This document shows, piece after piece, positions 1-7,148 of a DNA stretch of 19,751 bases; position 1 is the first letter of the stretch, and every line of letters starts with the position of its first letter. The position numbers and the translations under genes are program-made. Source of the DNA: an uncultured Eubacteriales bacterium (GTDB lineage: Bacteria > Bacillota > Clostridia > Christensenellales > Christensenellaceae). The stretch lies in assembly GCA_902782475.1 (NCBI GenBank), contig CACZNR010000078.1, positions 1 through 19,751 on the forward strand, written 5' to 3'. Below the pieces are notes generated by a model. It did no database searches, was not told the origin of the DNA, and saw only the letters and a program-made list of their open reading frames with translations.

Positions 1-28
1 AAAAAATCCCTTTAAATAGGGGATTTTT
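1..28 (-). terminator. Rho-independent terminator after truA
   Basis: A 9-bp inverted repeat (2-10 with 20-28) surrounds a 9-nt loop. Read on the minus strand it is an A-rich 5' arm, a CCC/GGG core and a T-rich 3' arm that runs into the window edge. It begins 14 nt after the truA stop, so it is the natural end of the ecfA1-ecfA2-ecfT-truA transcript. The stem is mostly A-T with a short G-C core. The repeat is symmetrical, so it could also stop transcription arriving from the other side. Confidence 0.8.
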
Positions 29-42
29 GAGTGTTTTTACAT

Positions 43-780
43 TCAGTACAGCACCTCCACAAGCTGTAGGCCTTTGGCCGGAGCTGTAATACCTGACTTA
101 GTTCTGTCCCTTGATGCGATTATAGAGTCTATATCCTGTGGTGCTATCTTTCCTTCCCCAACATATATCAGAGTTCCGACTATTATCCTGACCATATTAT
201 AAAGAAATCCGTTCCCTTTTACATCTATGGTGATGTAATCCCCTTTTTTGTCTACCTCAAGAGAATAGATCGTCCTGACAGTCCCCACAATGTTACTACC
301 GACCGTGCGGAATGCAGAGAAATCATGCTCTCCCATAAAATGTCCGGAAGCCTCTTGCATTGCACTGATGTCGATATCATATGGAACATGCCATGAATAT
401 TGTCTGCCGATCGCATTACATATTCGGGCATTATAGATCACATACCTGTAATGCTTCCCTTTTGCACTTTTTCTTGCATGGAAGGATTCGTCCGTTTCAA
501 AAGAGCTTCTTATGCGTATGTCGTCATCAAGCTTCTGATTCAGGATATATGAAAATCTTTCTCCAGGTATATCTGTATCGATATCAAAATGGGCACACTG
601 TCCCAGGGCATGCACTCCTGCATCCGTTCTGCCTGCTCCAAAGACTCTGATGTTCTGGTGAAAGACTTCTGTTATAGCCTTCTCTATCTCTCCCTGGATA
701 CTCTTTGCATTATCCTGTGCCTGCCATCCGCTGTAATTCGTTCCATCATATTCAATTGTCAGAACTATCCTTTTACTCAT
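43..780 (-). CDS. truA: tRNA pseudouridine(38-40) synthase TruA
   Basis: Converts uridines 38-40 of the tRNA anticodon stem-loop to pseudouridine in the cytoplasm. The 245-residue product has the family's usual length. The catalytic motif GAGRTDAGVHA lies at residues 48-58, with the nucleophilic aspartate at D53. The N-terminal EYDGTNYSGWQ motif (10-20) and the late GNGFLYNMVR motif are also typical. The ATG overlaps the ecfT stop by 4 nt (ATGA), so translation is probably coupled to ecfT. It is the last gene of the operon, followed by a terminator. TruA behind EcfAAT is a common Firmicutes arrangement, and no functional link to transport is implied. Confidence 0.97.
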   Translation of the reverse strand: MSKRIVLTIEYDGTNYSGWQAQDNAKSIQGEIEKAITEVFHQNIRVFGAGRTDAGVHALGQCAHFDIDTDIPGERFSYILNQKLDDDIRIRSSFETDESFHARKSAKGKHYRYVIYNARICNAIGRQYSWHVPYDIDISAMQEASGHFMGEHDFSAFRTVGSNIVGTVRTIYSLEVDKKGDYITIDVKGNGFLYNMVRIIVGTLIYVGEGKIAPQDIDSIIASRDRTKSGITAPAKGLQLVEVLY

Positions 781-1571
781 TTTGCTATTAGGATGATAAC
801 TATCTCAAGGGCCGTAAGAGCAAATGCGATCAGGTCCCTGAACTTGTAATGATATTCCACAAGCCTTGTTCTGTTGTCACCGCCGTGATAGCATCTCGCT
901 TCCATGGCAAGCGCCAAATCTTCAGCTCTCTTGAAGGCACTTATGAACAGAGGTATCAGTATCGGAAGCATTCCCTTTATCCTGGAAATGAGGCCGCCTG
1001 TATCGAAGGATGCTCCCCTTGCTGTCTGTGCTTTCATTATCCTGTCTGTTTCCTCAAGAAGTGTTGGAATAAACCTGAGTGCTATGCTCATCATAAGAGC
1101 CATCTCATGCACAGGGAATCTGAGCTTTTTGAGTGGTCCGAAAAGGATCTCGATAGCATCAGTTATCTCCTTAGCAGAGGTAGTATATGTAAGCATGGAT
1201 GAGATGATGACAAGTATCACCAGCCTTCCAGCCATTTCACATGCCTTTATAAGCCCTTCTCTGTATATACGTATGAATTGCCATTCAAAAAGTATCTCCT
1301 CACCCTTAAGGAAAAAAATGTTAAGGATGAATGTAATAAAAATGACGAACCATATGGATCTTATGCTTTTCAGCACCAGTCTGAATGAGATCTTGCTGAA
1401 AGCAATGGTAAGAGCCAGAAATGCGACCATAGATATATACCCGGGCAAACTGTGTATCAGGAACACAAATATAATGAGTATGAATGTAATGATAAGTTTG
1501 GTCCTGGGATCGAGCTTATGAACAAACGAATCTGCAGGAAAATACTGCCCGATGGTCATGTTTTTAATCAT
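777..1571 (-). CDS. ecfT: ECF transporter transmembrane subunit EcfT
   Basis: Membrane scaffold of the energy-coupling factor module. It joins the two ATPases EcfA1/EcfA2 to exchangeable substrate-binding S components for vitamins, metals or similar nutrients. The 264-residue protein has hydrophobic stretches near residues 26-58, 72-88, 115-130, 155-171, 200-212 and 247-263. Two short arginine motifs, ARG at 184-186 and ARC at 225-227, fit the coupling-helix motifs that contact the ATPases. The start lies inside the end of ecfA2 (8-nt overlap), with AGGAGG 8 nt upstream. No S component is encoded in the window, so the transported substrate cannot be named; housekeeping EcfAAT modules like this usually serve several S proteins. 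Confidence 0.94.
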   Translation of the reverse strand: MIKNMTIGQYFPADSFVHKLDPRTKLIITFILIIFVFLIHSLPGYISMVAFLALTIAFSKISFRLVLKSIRSIWFVIFITFILNIFFLKGEEILFEWQFIRIYREGLIKACEMAGRLVILVIISSMLTYTTSAKEITDAIEILFGPLKKLRFPVHEMALMMSIALRFIPTLLEETDRIMKAQTARGASFDTGGLISRIKGMLPILIPLFISAFKRAEDLALAMEARCYHGGDNRTRLVEYHYKFRDLIAFALTALEIVIILIAK

Positions 1572-2424
1572 CGTAAGAACCTCCTACAGTACTGATTATA
1601 TAATCCTTGAGCTGCTCATATCTTATTATGCTGTCAGGAACATCAAATCCCTTTTCCCTGAGCCTGTCACAGAACGATGCTACCTCGGGAAGATTCAGAC
1701 TTGCTTCTGCAACCTTTTCCTTATCTGCAAAGACCTCGGCAGGAGTTCCGTCCATGAACAGTTCTCCATCTTTGAGCACTATGATCCTCTTGGCATATTC
1801 AACCAGATTATCCATATTATGTGAGACCATCAGTATGGTCATTCCGCATTCATTAAGGCTCTTGATGAGCTCCAGAAAATTCTCTCTGCCCTGCGGGTCA
1901 AGACCTGCAATTGGCTCATCCAGTATCAGTATCTGTGGCTCCATAGCAAGCACACCTGCTATTGCTACTTTTCTTTTCTGTCCTCCGGACAACTGAAACG
2001 GGGAGACATCCCTGTACATGTCATAGTCAAGGCCCACAAGGTCCATTGCTACCTTGACACGTTCTTCAGCTTCCTTCTCGTCAAGTCCGAGCTTCTTCGG
2101 ACCAAAGGCAATATCTTTTTCTACTGTCTCTTCGAACAGCTGATACTCCGGATACTGGAAAACGACTCCCACAAGTCTCCTGAGACGAGTCCTGTCAGCC
2201 TTTTTATCATTGTAATCGATCCCGTCGATCACAACGTTCCCCTCATATTCTTTGAGAAGTCCGCTTATTATCTGTATAAGAGTAGACTTGCCACTTCCTG
2301 TGTGTCCAACTATTCCTACAAAATCCCCGTCCTTGATCTCAAAAGAAATATTCTTGAGTGCATTGACCTGGAATGGAGTCTTTTTCATATATGTAAAAGA
2401 AACATTATCTACTTTAATTGACAT
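1564..2424 (-). CDS. ecfA2: ECF transporter ATPase EcfA2
   Basis: Second ATP-binding subunit of the group II ECF transporter; it hydrolyses ATP at the inner face of the membrane together with EcfA1. Over 286 residues it shows Walker A GHTGSGKST (40-48), Q-loop Q90, signature LSGGQKR (145-151), Walker B ILILDEP with catalytic E170, a DEPIAGLDP stretch and switch histidine H202. The DEP.AGLDP form separates EcfA2 from EcfA1, which has DEST.MLDP. The start overlaps the end of ecfA1 by 16 nt and is preceded closely by GGAGGG. It forms a tightly overlapped set with ecfA1, ecfT and truA, consistent with production in fixed ratio. Confidence 0.95.
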   Translation of the reverse strand: MSIKVDNVSFTYMKKTPFQVNALKNISFEIKDGDFVGIVGHTGSGKSTLIQIISGLLKEYEGNVVIDGIDYNDKKADRTRLRRLVGVVFQYPEYQLFEETVEKDIAFGPKKLGLDEKEAEERVKVAMDLVGLDYDMYRDVSPFQLSGGQKRKVAIAGVLAMEPQILILDEPIAGLDPQGRENFLELIKSLNECGMTILMVSHNMDNLVEYAKRIIVLKDGELFMDGTPAEVFADKEKVAEASLNLPEVASFCDRLREKGFDVPDSIIRYEQLKDYIISTVGGSYDD

Positions 2425-3239
2425 ATTCCCTCCAGCAACTCCTCTGTATCCAGAGTATGCCTTATTGCCACTCCGGTCTTTTCCATATCTCTTATAAGCT
2501 TTGCCTCAAAAGGTAAAGTGAGTCCTGTCTTCTCTATTGTGTCATAGTCAAAGAACACATCTACAGGATCACCCTGTTTGATCACTTTTCCATCATCAAG
2601 GATGTATACTCTGTCAGAATATACAGCCTCTTCCATGTAATGTGTTATGAGTATGATGGTAATCCCTTCATTCCTGTTGAGATCACGCATTATATTCAGT
2701 ACATCTTTTCTCCCTTTTGGATCGAGCATTGCAGTTGATTCGTCAAATACAATGATCTTAGGCTTCATGGCCAGCACTCCAGCTATTGCTATCCTTTGTT
2801 TCTGTCCGCCAGAAAGCATATGCGGAGCATGTTTTCTGTATTTTTCCATATGAACGACAGACAGGGCATAGTCGATCCTTTCACGGATCTCTTCTCTTGG
2901 GATGCCAAGATTCTCCGGTCCGAATGCTATATCTTCTTCGACTATAGTAGCTACCAGCTGATTGTCAGGATTCTGAAATACCATACCTGCTGTTTTCCTA
3001 ATGTCAAGAAGATTATCCTCGTCACGTGTATCCATGCCATCAATGAGTATCTCACCGTTTGTTGGAACATTCAAAGCGTTCACGAGTTTTGCAAAAGTTG
3101 ACTTCCCGCTTCCGTTATGGCCAAGTATGGTTACGAATTCTCCCTGTTCTATTGTGATGTCAACATCATTTAGTGCAAATGTATATTTGCCTTCATCTGA
3201 GACATATGCAAACCTTACTCCATTTGCTTCTACTATCAT
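2409..3239 (-). CDS. ecfA1: ECF transporter ATPase EcfA1
   Basis: First ATP-binding subunit of the energy-coupling module. The 276-residue sequence has Walker A GHNGSGKST (40-48), Q-loop Q89, signature LSGGQKQ (142-148), Walker B IIVFDES with catalytic E167, and H200. DESTAMLDP marks the EcfA1 branch. The C-terminal 50 residues are the ECF-type extension beyond the ABC fold. The ATG follows the rplQ-ecfA1 hairpin very closely: the T-run of that hairpin ends only about 17 nt upstream of the start, and the weak ribosome site GGAG sits in that interval. Transcription therefore probably arrives by read-through from the ribosomal operon or from a promoter inside rplQ; neither is proven here. Confidence 0.95.
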   Translation of the reverse strand: MIVEANGVRFAYVSDEGKYTFALNDVDITIEQGEFVTILGHNGSGKSTFAKLVNALNVPTNGEILIDGMDTRDEDNLLDIRKTAGMVFQNPDNQLVATIVEEDIAFGPENLGIPREEIRERIDYALSVVHMEKYRKHAPHMLSGGQKQRIAIAGVLAMKPKIIVFDESTAMLDPKGRKDVLNIMRDLNRNEGITIILITHYMEEAVYSDRVYILDDGKVIKQGDPVDVFFDYDTIEKTGLTLPFEAKLIRDMEKTGVAIRHTLDTEELLEGICQLK

Positions 3240-3256
3240 TCCTGCACTCCATCTTT

Positions 3257-3294
3257 AAAAAAATGAGGCATTAGCTAAAACTACTGCCTCATTT
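3257..3294 (-). terminator. Terminator-like hairpin between rplQ and ecfA1
   Basis: Positions 3261-3270 and 3285-3294 form a perfect 10-bp inverted repeat around a 14-nt loop. On the minus strand the 3' arm runs straight into a T-run (seven T at 3257-3263, partly inside the stem). This is the classic intrinsic terminator shape, starting 17 nt after the rplQ stop, and it probably marks the main end of the ribosomal operon. The next gene, ecfA1, starts only 17 nt past the T-run, so some read-through or a promoter inside rplQ is needed to express it. Confidence 0.8.
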
Positions 3295-3311
3295 AACCGA
3301 TCGATCATTAA

Positions 3312-3824
3312 TCAAACAAGCTCTATAACTACCATTTCAGCAGCATCGCCTCTTCTTGGGCCTGCTTTTATGATCCTTGTGTATCCGCCGCCCTGTCCGA
3401 GTGCTTCAGCTCTGGTTGCATATTTTGGAGCTAACTCTCTGAAAAGCTTCTCAATTACTGGGAAGTTATTATCCTTTGTACGGTTCTTGTACTGAGACTT
3501 GCTCTCTTTATCCATTTTCTCAGGTCTTACGTTGTAGAGCTCTGCGATAAGCTGACGTCTTACTGCAAGCTTAGCTGCGCTATCAACTTCGAACTGCTGT
3601 TCTGTTACATTGCCTTTGTCATCCTTTACGGACTTGGTAACTGTTACATTGTTCTTGTACTGTGAAACAGCCTTTGTTATCTGCTTCTCTGCGATCCTCT
3701 GAACTTCCTTAGCGCGAGCCTTTGTTGTAACTATCTTACCATTCCAAAGAAGTGCTGTGACCTGACTTCTTAATATTGCTTTCCTCTGATCGGATGGTCT
3801 GTTAAGCTTAGTATACTTTGCCAT
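3312..3824 (-). CDS. rplQ: 50S ribosomal protein L17
   Basis: Large-subunit protein L17, bound near the peptide exit side of the 50S subunit. The N-terminus (RPSDQRKAILRSQVTALL, 9-26) and the C-terminus (GGGYTRIIKAGPRRGDAAEM, 145-164) are unmistakable. At 170 residues it is about 50 longer than the roughly 120-residue Bacillus form. The extra length falls as a charged insert at about 54-84 and another at about 100-120, a pattern I know from Lachnospiraceae. It follows rpoA by 20 nt, as usual for the alpha operon, and is closed by a terminator-like hairpin. Confidence 0.97.
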   Translation of the reverse strand: MAKYTKLNRPSDQRKAILRSQVTALLWNGKIVTTKARAKEVQRIAEKQITKAVSQYKNNVTVTKSVKDDKGNVTEQQFEVDSAAKLAVRRQLIAELYNVRPEKMDKESKSQYKNRTKDNNFPVIEKLFRELAPKYATRAEALGQGGGYTRIIKAGPRRGDAAEMVVIELV

Positions 3825-3844
3825 TTCCGAACTTCCTCCTAAAT

Positions 3845-4789
3845 TTAATCGTCCTGGCGAAGAGTTAGACCAAGTGCAGCCAGTTTCTGTTCTATATCCT
3901 CAATAGACTTCTTACCAAGGTTACGCACCTTCATCATCTCTTCTGGGTTCTTCTTTATCAATTCCTCAACTGTGTTTATGTTCGCTCTCTTAAGACAATT
4001 GTAGGAACGAACTGAGAGATCCAACTCTTCAATGGTGATCTCCATTATCTTGTCTCGTTTAGAATCATCACGTGGAACCATAATTTCAACTTCACTAACA
4101 TCTGTTGTCAGACTAAGGAACTGACCGAAATATTCGTAAAGTATCCTTGCTGCAAGTGATATAGCCTCATCGGCAGCAATAGTCCCATCTGTAAGTACTT
4201 CCAATGTAAGCTTATGGAAATCTGTTATCTGACCTACACGTGTATCTTCTACTGTAAAGTTTGCCATCTTTACAGGTGAGAACAGTGAATCCATAGGTAT
4301 AACACCTATTGGCATGTCCTCTGTCTTGTTAGCATCTGCAGTTACATATCCCCTGCCATGCTCAAGGACGATCTCCATCTCAAGCTTTGCACCATCTTCC
4401 AGAGTTGCGATATGAATATCCGGATTGATGATCTCAACATCTGCATCATAATTGATGTCAGCTGCTGTTACTTCCTTTGGCCCTTCAACATTGAGTGTAA
4501 GAGTCTTAGGTTCATTGGAGAACAGACGGGCACGAAGTCCCTTCAGGTTCAATACAATGTTAGTTACATCTTCACGAACTCCAGGTATAACTGAGAATTC
4601 ATGAAGGATGCCGTTAATACGAATCTTTGTTACTGCCACTCCAGGGAGACAAGCAAGAAGAACTCTTCTGAGAGAATTTCCTAAAGTTGTACCAAATCCC
4701 TTTTCGAGAGGCTCCATGACAAACTTCGCATAACTTTTGTCGTCATTCATCTCAACGCATTCGATCTTAGGCTTTTCAATTTCCAGCAT
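3845..4789 (-). CDS. rpoA: DNA-directed RNA polymerase subunit alpha
   Basis: Alpha subunit of RNA polymerase; its dimer nucleates core assembly. The N-terminal domain carries the assembly/dimer motif [15 protein letters not shown] (31-45). The C-terminal domain (about 252-310) has [19 protein letters not shown], including the R equivalent to the UP-element contact R265 of E. coli (here R261). The 314 residues match the usual length. Its AAGGAGG site (4801-4807) sits 11 nt from the ATG, slightly far. The 105-nt spacer from rpsD is much longer than its neighbours' and contains two small hairpins, so rpoA-rplQ may have separate control of translation or mRNA processing. Confidence 0.98.
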   Translation of the reverse strand: MLEIEKPKIECVEMNDDKSYAKFVMEPLEKGFGTTLGNSLRRVLLACLPGVAVTKIRINGILHEFSVIPGVREDVTNIVLNLKGLRARLFSNEPKTLTLNVEGPKEVTAADINYDADVEIINPDIHIATLEDGAKLEMEIVLEHGRGYVTADANKTEDMPIGVIPMDSLFSPVKMANFTVEDTRVGQITDFHKLTLEVLTDGTIAADEAISLAARILYEYFGQFLSLTTDVSEVEIMVPRDDSKRDKIMEITIEELDLSVRSYNCLKRANINTVEELIKKNPEEMMKVRNLGKKSIEDIEQKLAALGLTLRQDD

Positions 4790-4894
4790 CTACGAAAAAA
4801 CCTCCTTAATGCTTTTTAGGTGACTATAGGCTTTTTACAAGCCAAAATCTTTAACCGGCACAAGTGCCAAATAAAATCTCGAAATATCCAAAAA
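4790..4894 (-). promoter_or_regulatory. rpsD-rpoA spacer with two small hairpins
   Basis: This 105-nt gap between rpsD and rpoA contains two inverted repeats. Positions 4829-4833 pair with 4839-4843 (GGCTT/AAGCC around a 5-nt loop), and 4857-4860 pair with 4865-4868 (GGCA/TGCC, a fully palindromic 12-mer). Neither is followed by a T-run, so they are not terminators. No convincing -35/-10 pair is visible. They might be a processing site or a protein-binding leader for rpoA; this is inference. Confidence 0.35.
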
Positions 4895-5488
4895 TTATTT
4901 TGAATACAACTCTATGATCAGAGTCTCATCTACAGGTACATCTATCTGATCTCTTGTAGGAGTCTCTAAAATCGTTCCATGTAAATTCTCTATATCGGAC
5001 TGCATCCAGACTGGGCTGATCCTTCCAGCTGTAACTTCAAGGATCTCCTTCATTCTCTGGGAATTCTTCTTTCCTTCTACGATCTCAATAACATCGCCAG
5101 GTGCTACCTGATATGAAGGAATGTTTACTATCTTTCCGTTTACAGTCACAAATTTGTGAACTACCATCTGTCTTGCTTCTGGTCTGGTTCTTGACCATCC
5201 CATACGGAATACAATATTATCCAAACGCTGCTCAAGTAAAACCATCAGTGTTTCACCGGTCTTACCTCTTTCTCTTGCAGCCAGGTCATAATAACCATGG
5301 AATTGTTTCTCCAGTACACCATAAATGAACTTTGCCTTCTGCTTTTCCTTGAGCTGCAGACCATACTGTGAGCTCTTTTTTCCTGCATGTGATGATGTAC
5401 GTGTTGTCTTCTTGTCAAGACCTAACTCAGAAGGACTAATTCCAAGGTACTGACATCTTTTTAATCTAGGTGTTCTATCTATAGCCAT
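4895..5488 (-). CDS. rpsD: 30S ribosomal protein S4 (cysteine-poor form)
   Basis: Primary 16S rRNA-binding protein of the 30S body, important for assembly and decoding fidelity. The S4 RNA-binding domain spans about 88-150 (RLDNIVFRMGWSRTRPEARQ at 88-107). The N-terminal zinc cluster of the four-cysteine form is absent: C12 is the only cysteine. The 197-residue length matches the C-minus S4 of clostridia. It lies 14 nt after rpsK inside the alpha block, not as a separate unit with its own leader as in Bacillus subtilis, so the known rpsD leader type of autoregulation has no space here directly upstream. Confidence 0.97.
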   Translation of the reverse strand: MAIDRTPRLKRCQYLGISPSELGLDKKTTRTSSHAGKKSSQYGLQLKEKQKAKFIYGVLEKQFHGYYDLAARERGKTGETLMVLLEQRLDNIVFRMGWSRTRPEARQMVVHKFVTVNGKIVNIPSYQVAPGDVIEIVEGKKNSQRMKEILEVTAGRISPVWMQSDIENLHGTILETPTRDQIDVPVDETLIIELYSK

Positions 5489-5502
5489 AATCCTTGTCCT
5501 CC

Positions 5503-5895
5503 TTATACCCTTCTTCTCTTAGGTGGGCGGCAACCATTATGTGGGATAGGAGTTACATCTCTGATGACTGTTATCTCTAATCCTGCTGTTGCCAAAGCTC
5601 TTATTGCAGCTTCTCTGCCTGCACCAGGTCCCTTTACATATACTTCTACTGACTTAAGGCCATGTTCCATAGCTGCCTTGGCTGCTGTCTCAGCTGCCAT
5701 CTGTGCAGCATAAGGTGTTGACTTTCTTGATCCTCTGAAACCAAGAGCTCCAGAACTGGACTGTGAAAGTGCATTTCCCTGCATATCTGACATGGTAACA
5801 ATAGTATTGTTAAAAGAAGAACGGATATGTGCTGCGCCACGTTCGATATTTTTTTTCTCTCTACGTCTTCTGATTGTTTTTGCATTCTTAGGCAT
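5503..5895 (-). CDS. rpsK: 30S ribosomal protein S11
   Basis: Platform protein of the 30S subunit near the mRNA exit. The 130-residue sequence contains [15 protein letters not shown] (23-37), the [13 protein letters not shown] motif (residues 89-101) and the near-universal C-terminal [15 protein letters not shown]. It lies 15 nt after rpsM and 14 nt before rpsD, with good ribosome sites in both gaps, as part of the conserved S13-S11-S4 order. Confidence 0.98.
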   Translation of the reverse strand: MPKNAKTIRRRREKKNIERGAAHIRSSFNNTIVTMSDMQGNALSQSSSGALGFRGSRKSTPYAAQMAAETAAKAAMEHGLKSVEVYVKGPGAGREAAIRALATAGLEITVIRDVTPIPHNGCRPPKRRRV

Positions 5896-5910
5896 AAAAC
5901 ATTATCCTCC

Positions 5911-6279
5911 TTATTTCTTCTTTCCTGCTACAGTACGCTTTGGACCTTTTCTGGTTCTGGCATTTGTCTTTGTACGCTGTCCACGAACTGGCAGACTTCT
6001 TCTGTGACGAACACCACGAGTGCAACCGATCTCCATCAGTCTCTTGATGTTGAGGTTGATATCTCTTCTCAGGTCACCTTCTACTGTGAAATTTTTATCT
6101 ACATAATCTCTGATCTTCTGTGCATCATCTTCTGAAAGATCTCTTACACGGATATCAGGATCTACACCTGTTGCAGCAAGAATATTCTGAGATGACTTTA
6201 AACCTATACCATAGATATAGGTCAGACCGATCTCAATACGTTTATCTCTTGGCAAGTCTATTCCGGCAATACGCGCCAT
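5911..6279 (-). CDS. rpsM: 30S ribosomal protein S13
   Basis: Head protein of the 30S subunit that contacts the P-site tRNA and bridges to the 50S. The sequence starts [20 protein letters not shown] and ends in the basic tail [20 protein letters not shown] followed by a lysine-rich end, both diagnostic; 122 residues is normal. GGAGG lies 9 nt before the ATG. The gene is separated from rpmJ by 136 nt, far longer than elsewhere in the cluster, so it may have its own leader control. Confidence 0.98.
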   Translation of the reverse strand: MARIAGIDLPRDKRIEIGLTYIYGIGLKSSQNILAATGVDPDIRVRDLSEDDAQKIRDYVDKNFTVEGDLRRDINLNIKRLMEIGCTRGVRHRRSLPVRGQRTKTNARTRKGPKRTVAGKKK

Positions 6280-6415
6280 TAATCGCTACCTCCAAAAATA
6301 TGTGTGTTTTATTTCTCTATTACATAAGCCTCATAAACAAAAAATCACAATACAGGTTCACCTTGTACCCGTACAGCCGCTGCGAATATTCTGCTAATCC
6401 AGCTTTTGTGCAATA
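6280..6415 (-). promoter_or_regulatory. Long rpmJ-rpsM spacer with a hairpin and U-tract
   Basis: In this 136-nt gap the minus strand can form an 8-bp stem (6367-6374 with 6350-6357, two G-U pairs) around a 9-nt loop. After a 5-nt gap it is followed by six T (6339-6344), about 60 nt before rpsM. That resembles a weak attenuator or a protein-binding leader hairpin. No ORF of note and no clear promoter were found. In E. coli the alpha-operon autoregulator S4 acts at the leader before rpsM, so the position is suggestive, but I see no specific match to a known S4 site. Confidence 0.35.
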
Positions 6416-6574
<159 letters not shown>

Positions 6575-6602
6575 TTAATCCATTTTAATTGTAAGCTTAT
6601 AT

Positions 6603-6631
6603 ATTTTATATGTTTGCAAATTAAATTGCAA
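6603..6631 (-). promoter_or_regulatory. Candidate internal promoter in the infA-rpmJ gap
   Basis: On the minus strand TTGCAA (6631-6626) is followed by a 17-nt spacer and TAAAAT (6608-6603), a good sigma-A fit with 5 of 6 at the -10. The predicted start is near 6597, about 60 nt before rpmJ. The 101-nt gap is strikingly AT-rich compared with its surroundings. A second TTGCAA (6614-6619) lies inside the spacer. The same -35 hexamer and spacing occur at the S10 promoter. It would drive rpmJ-rpsM-rpsK-rpsD-rpoA-rplQ. Confidence 0.5.
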
Positions 6632-6639
6632 GTTATTTT

Positions 6640-6861
6640 TTAATTTTTTCCTCTCCAGATGATCCTGCCTCTTGAAAGGTCATATGGTGACAGTTCAACT
6701 GTTACCTTGTCACCCGGAATGATCCTGATGTAATTCATTCTCAGTTTTCCAGATATATGAGCAAGTACCTTATGCCCGTTCTCCAGTTCAACTTCAAAAG
6801 TTGCGTTTGGATATGTGTCAGTAACTACACCTTCTACTTCAATAACATCACTTTTAGACAA
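6640..6861 (-). CDS. infA: Translation initiation factor IF-1
   Basis: IF1 blocks the ribosomal A site during initiation together with IF2 and IF3. It is a single OB-fold (S1-like) protein of 73 residues with [11 protein letters not shown] (3-13), [20 protein letters not shown] (34-53) and the C-terminal [12 protein letters not shown]. The start codon is TTG: TTG TCT AAA AGT reads MSKS, which matches the family N-terminus, and no in-frame ATG fits. The ribosome site AAGGAGAG overlaps the stop codon of the preceding KOW gene, 11 nt away. A weak start on an initiation factor gene could limit its output. Confidence 0.97.
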   Translation of the reverse strand: MSKSDVIEVEGVVTDTYPNATFEVELENGHKVLAHISGKLRMNYIRIIPGDKVTVELSPYDLSRGRIIWRGKN

Positions 6862-6872
6862 GTTATCTCTCC

Positions 6873-7148
6873 TTATTCTTTGATACTCTTCTGTATCTCT
6901 TTCAGTTTTTTCCGTATCTGGCTGTCCAGCTCTCTGTCATCACAGGTTCCTGTCACAGAACATGATACGTTTCCAATGATCTTTATATGCCTGATATTCT
7001 TCAGTTTCGGTGATGCAGTCCTTCTCAGTTCACCATCTGCGATAAGAACATGCTTTTCATCCGGAATATCGATTATAACGAATAATTTTCCTTTATCACG
7101 ACCTGCTGTGGAACAGCAGATATTACCTATTTCAGCTCTCGTCATCAT
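6873..7148 (-). CDS. KOW-domain RNA-binding protein
   Basis: A 91-residue basic protein with a KOW-type fold near residues 6-36 ([20 protein letters not shown]), related to the KOW region of archaeal/eukaryotic L14e-like ribosomal proteins. A charged, lysine-rich tail follows (72-91). It is found at this place, between map and infA, in many Firmicutes, but its role is not established; ribosome or rRNA binding is a family-level inference. The ATG at 7148 overlaps the map stop (ATGATGA); a second ATG at 7145 would remove only one residue. Cysteines C11, C12, C63 and C69 do not form an evident metal site. Confidence 0.85.
   Translation of the reverse strand: MMTRAEIGNICCSTAGRDKGKLFVIIDIPDEKHVLIADGELRRTASPKLKNIRHIKIIGNVSCSVTGTCDDRELDSQIRKKLKEIQKSIKE

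Noticed and set aside
904..1521. 205-codon open frame on the plus strand opposite ecfT
   Set aside because: It lies entirely antisense to a clear EcfT gene, has no ribosome site or recognisable domain, and its hydrophobic composition follows from the complementary frame.
3261..3294. Known L17 downstream element RNA motif
   Set aside because: That motif is described from lactic acid bacteria and Listeria; from sequence alone I see only a simple terminator hairpin and cannot claim the match.
3291..3319. Promoter-like TTGTTT-17 nt-TTAAAT upstream of ecfA1
   Set aside because: Only 3 of 6 and 4 of 6 consensus bases, and it would start transcription inside the terminator hairpin; too weak to annotate.
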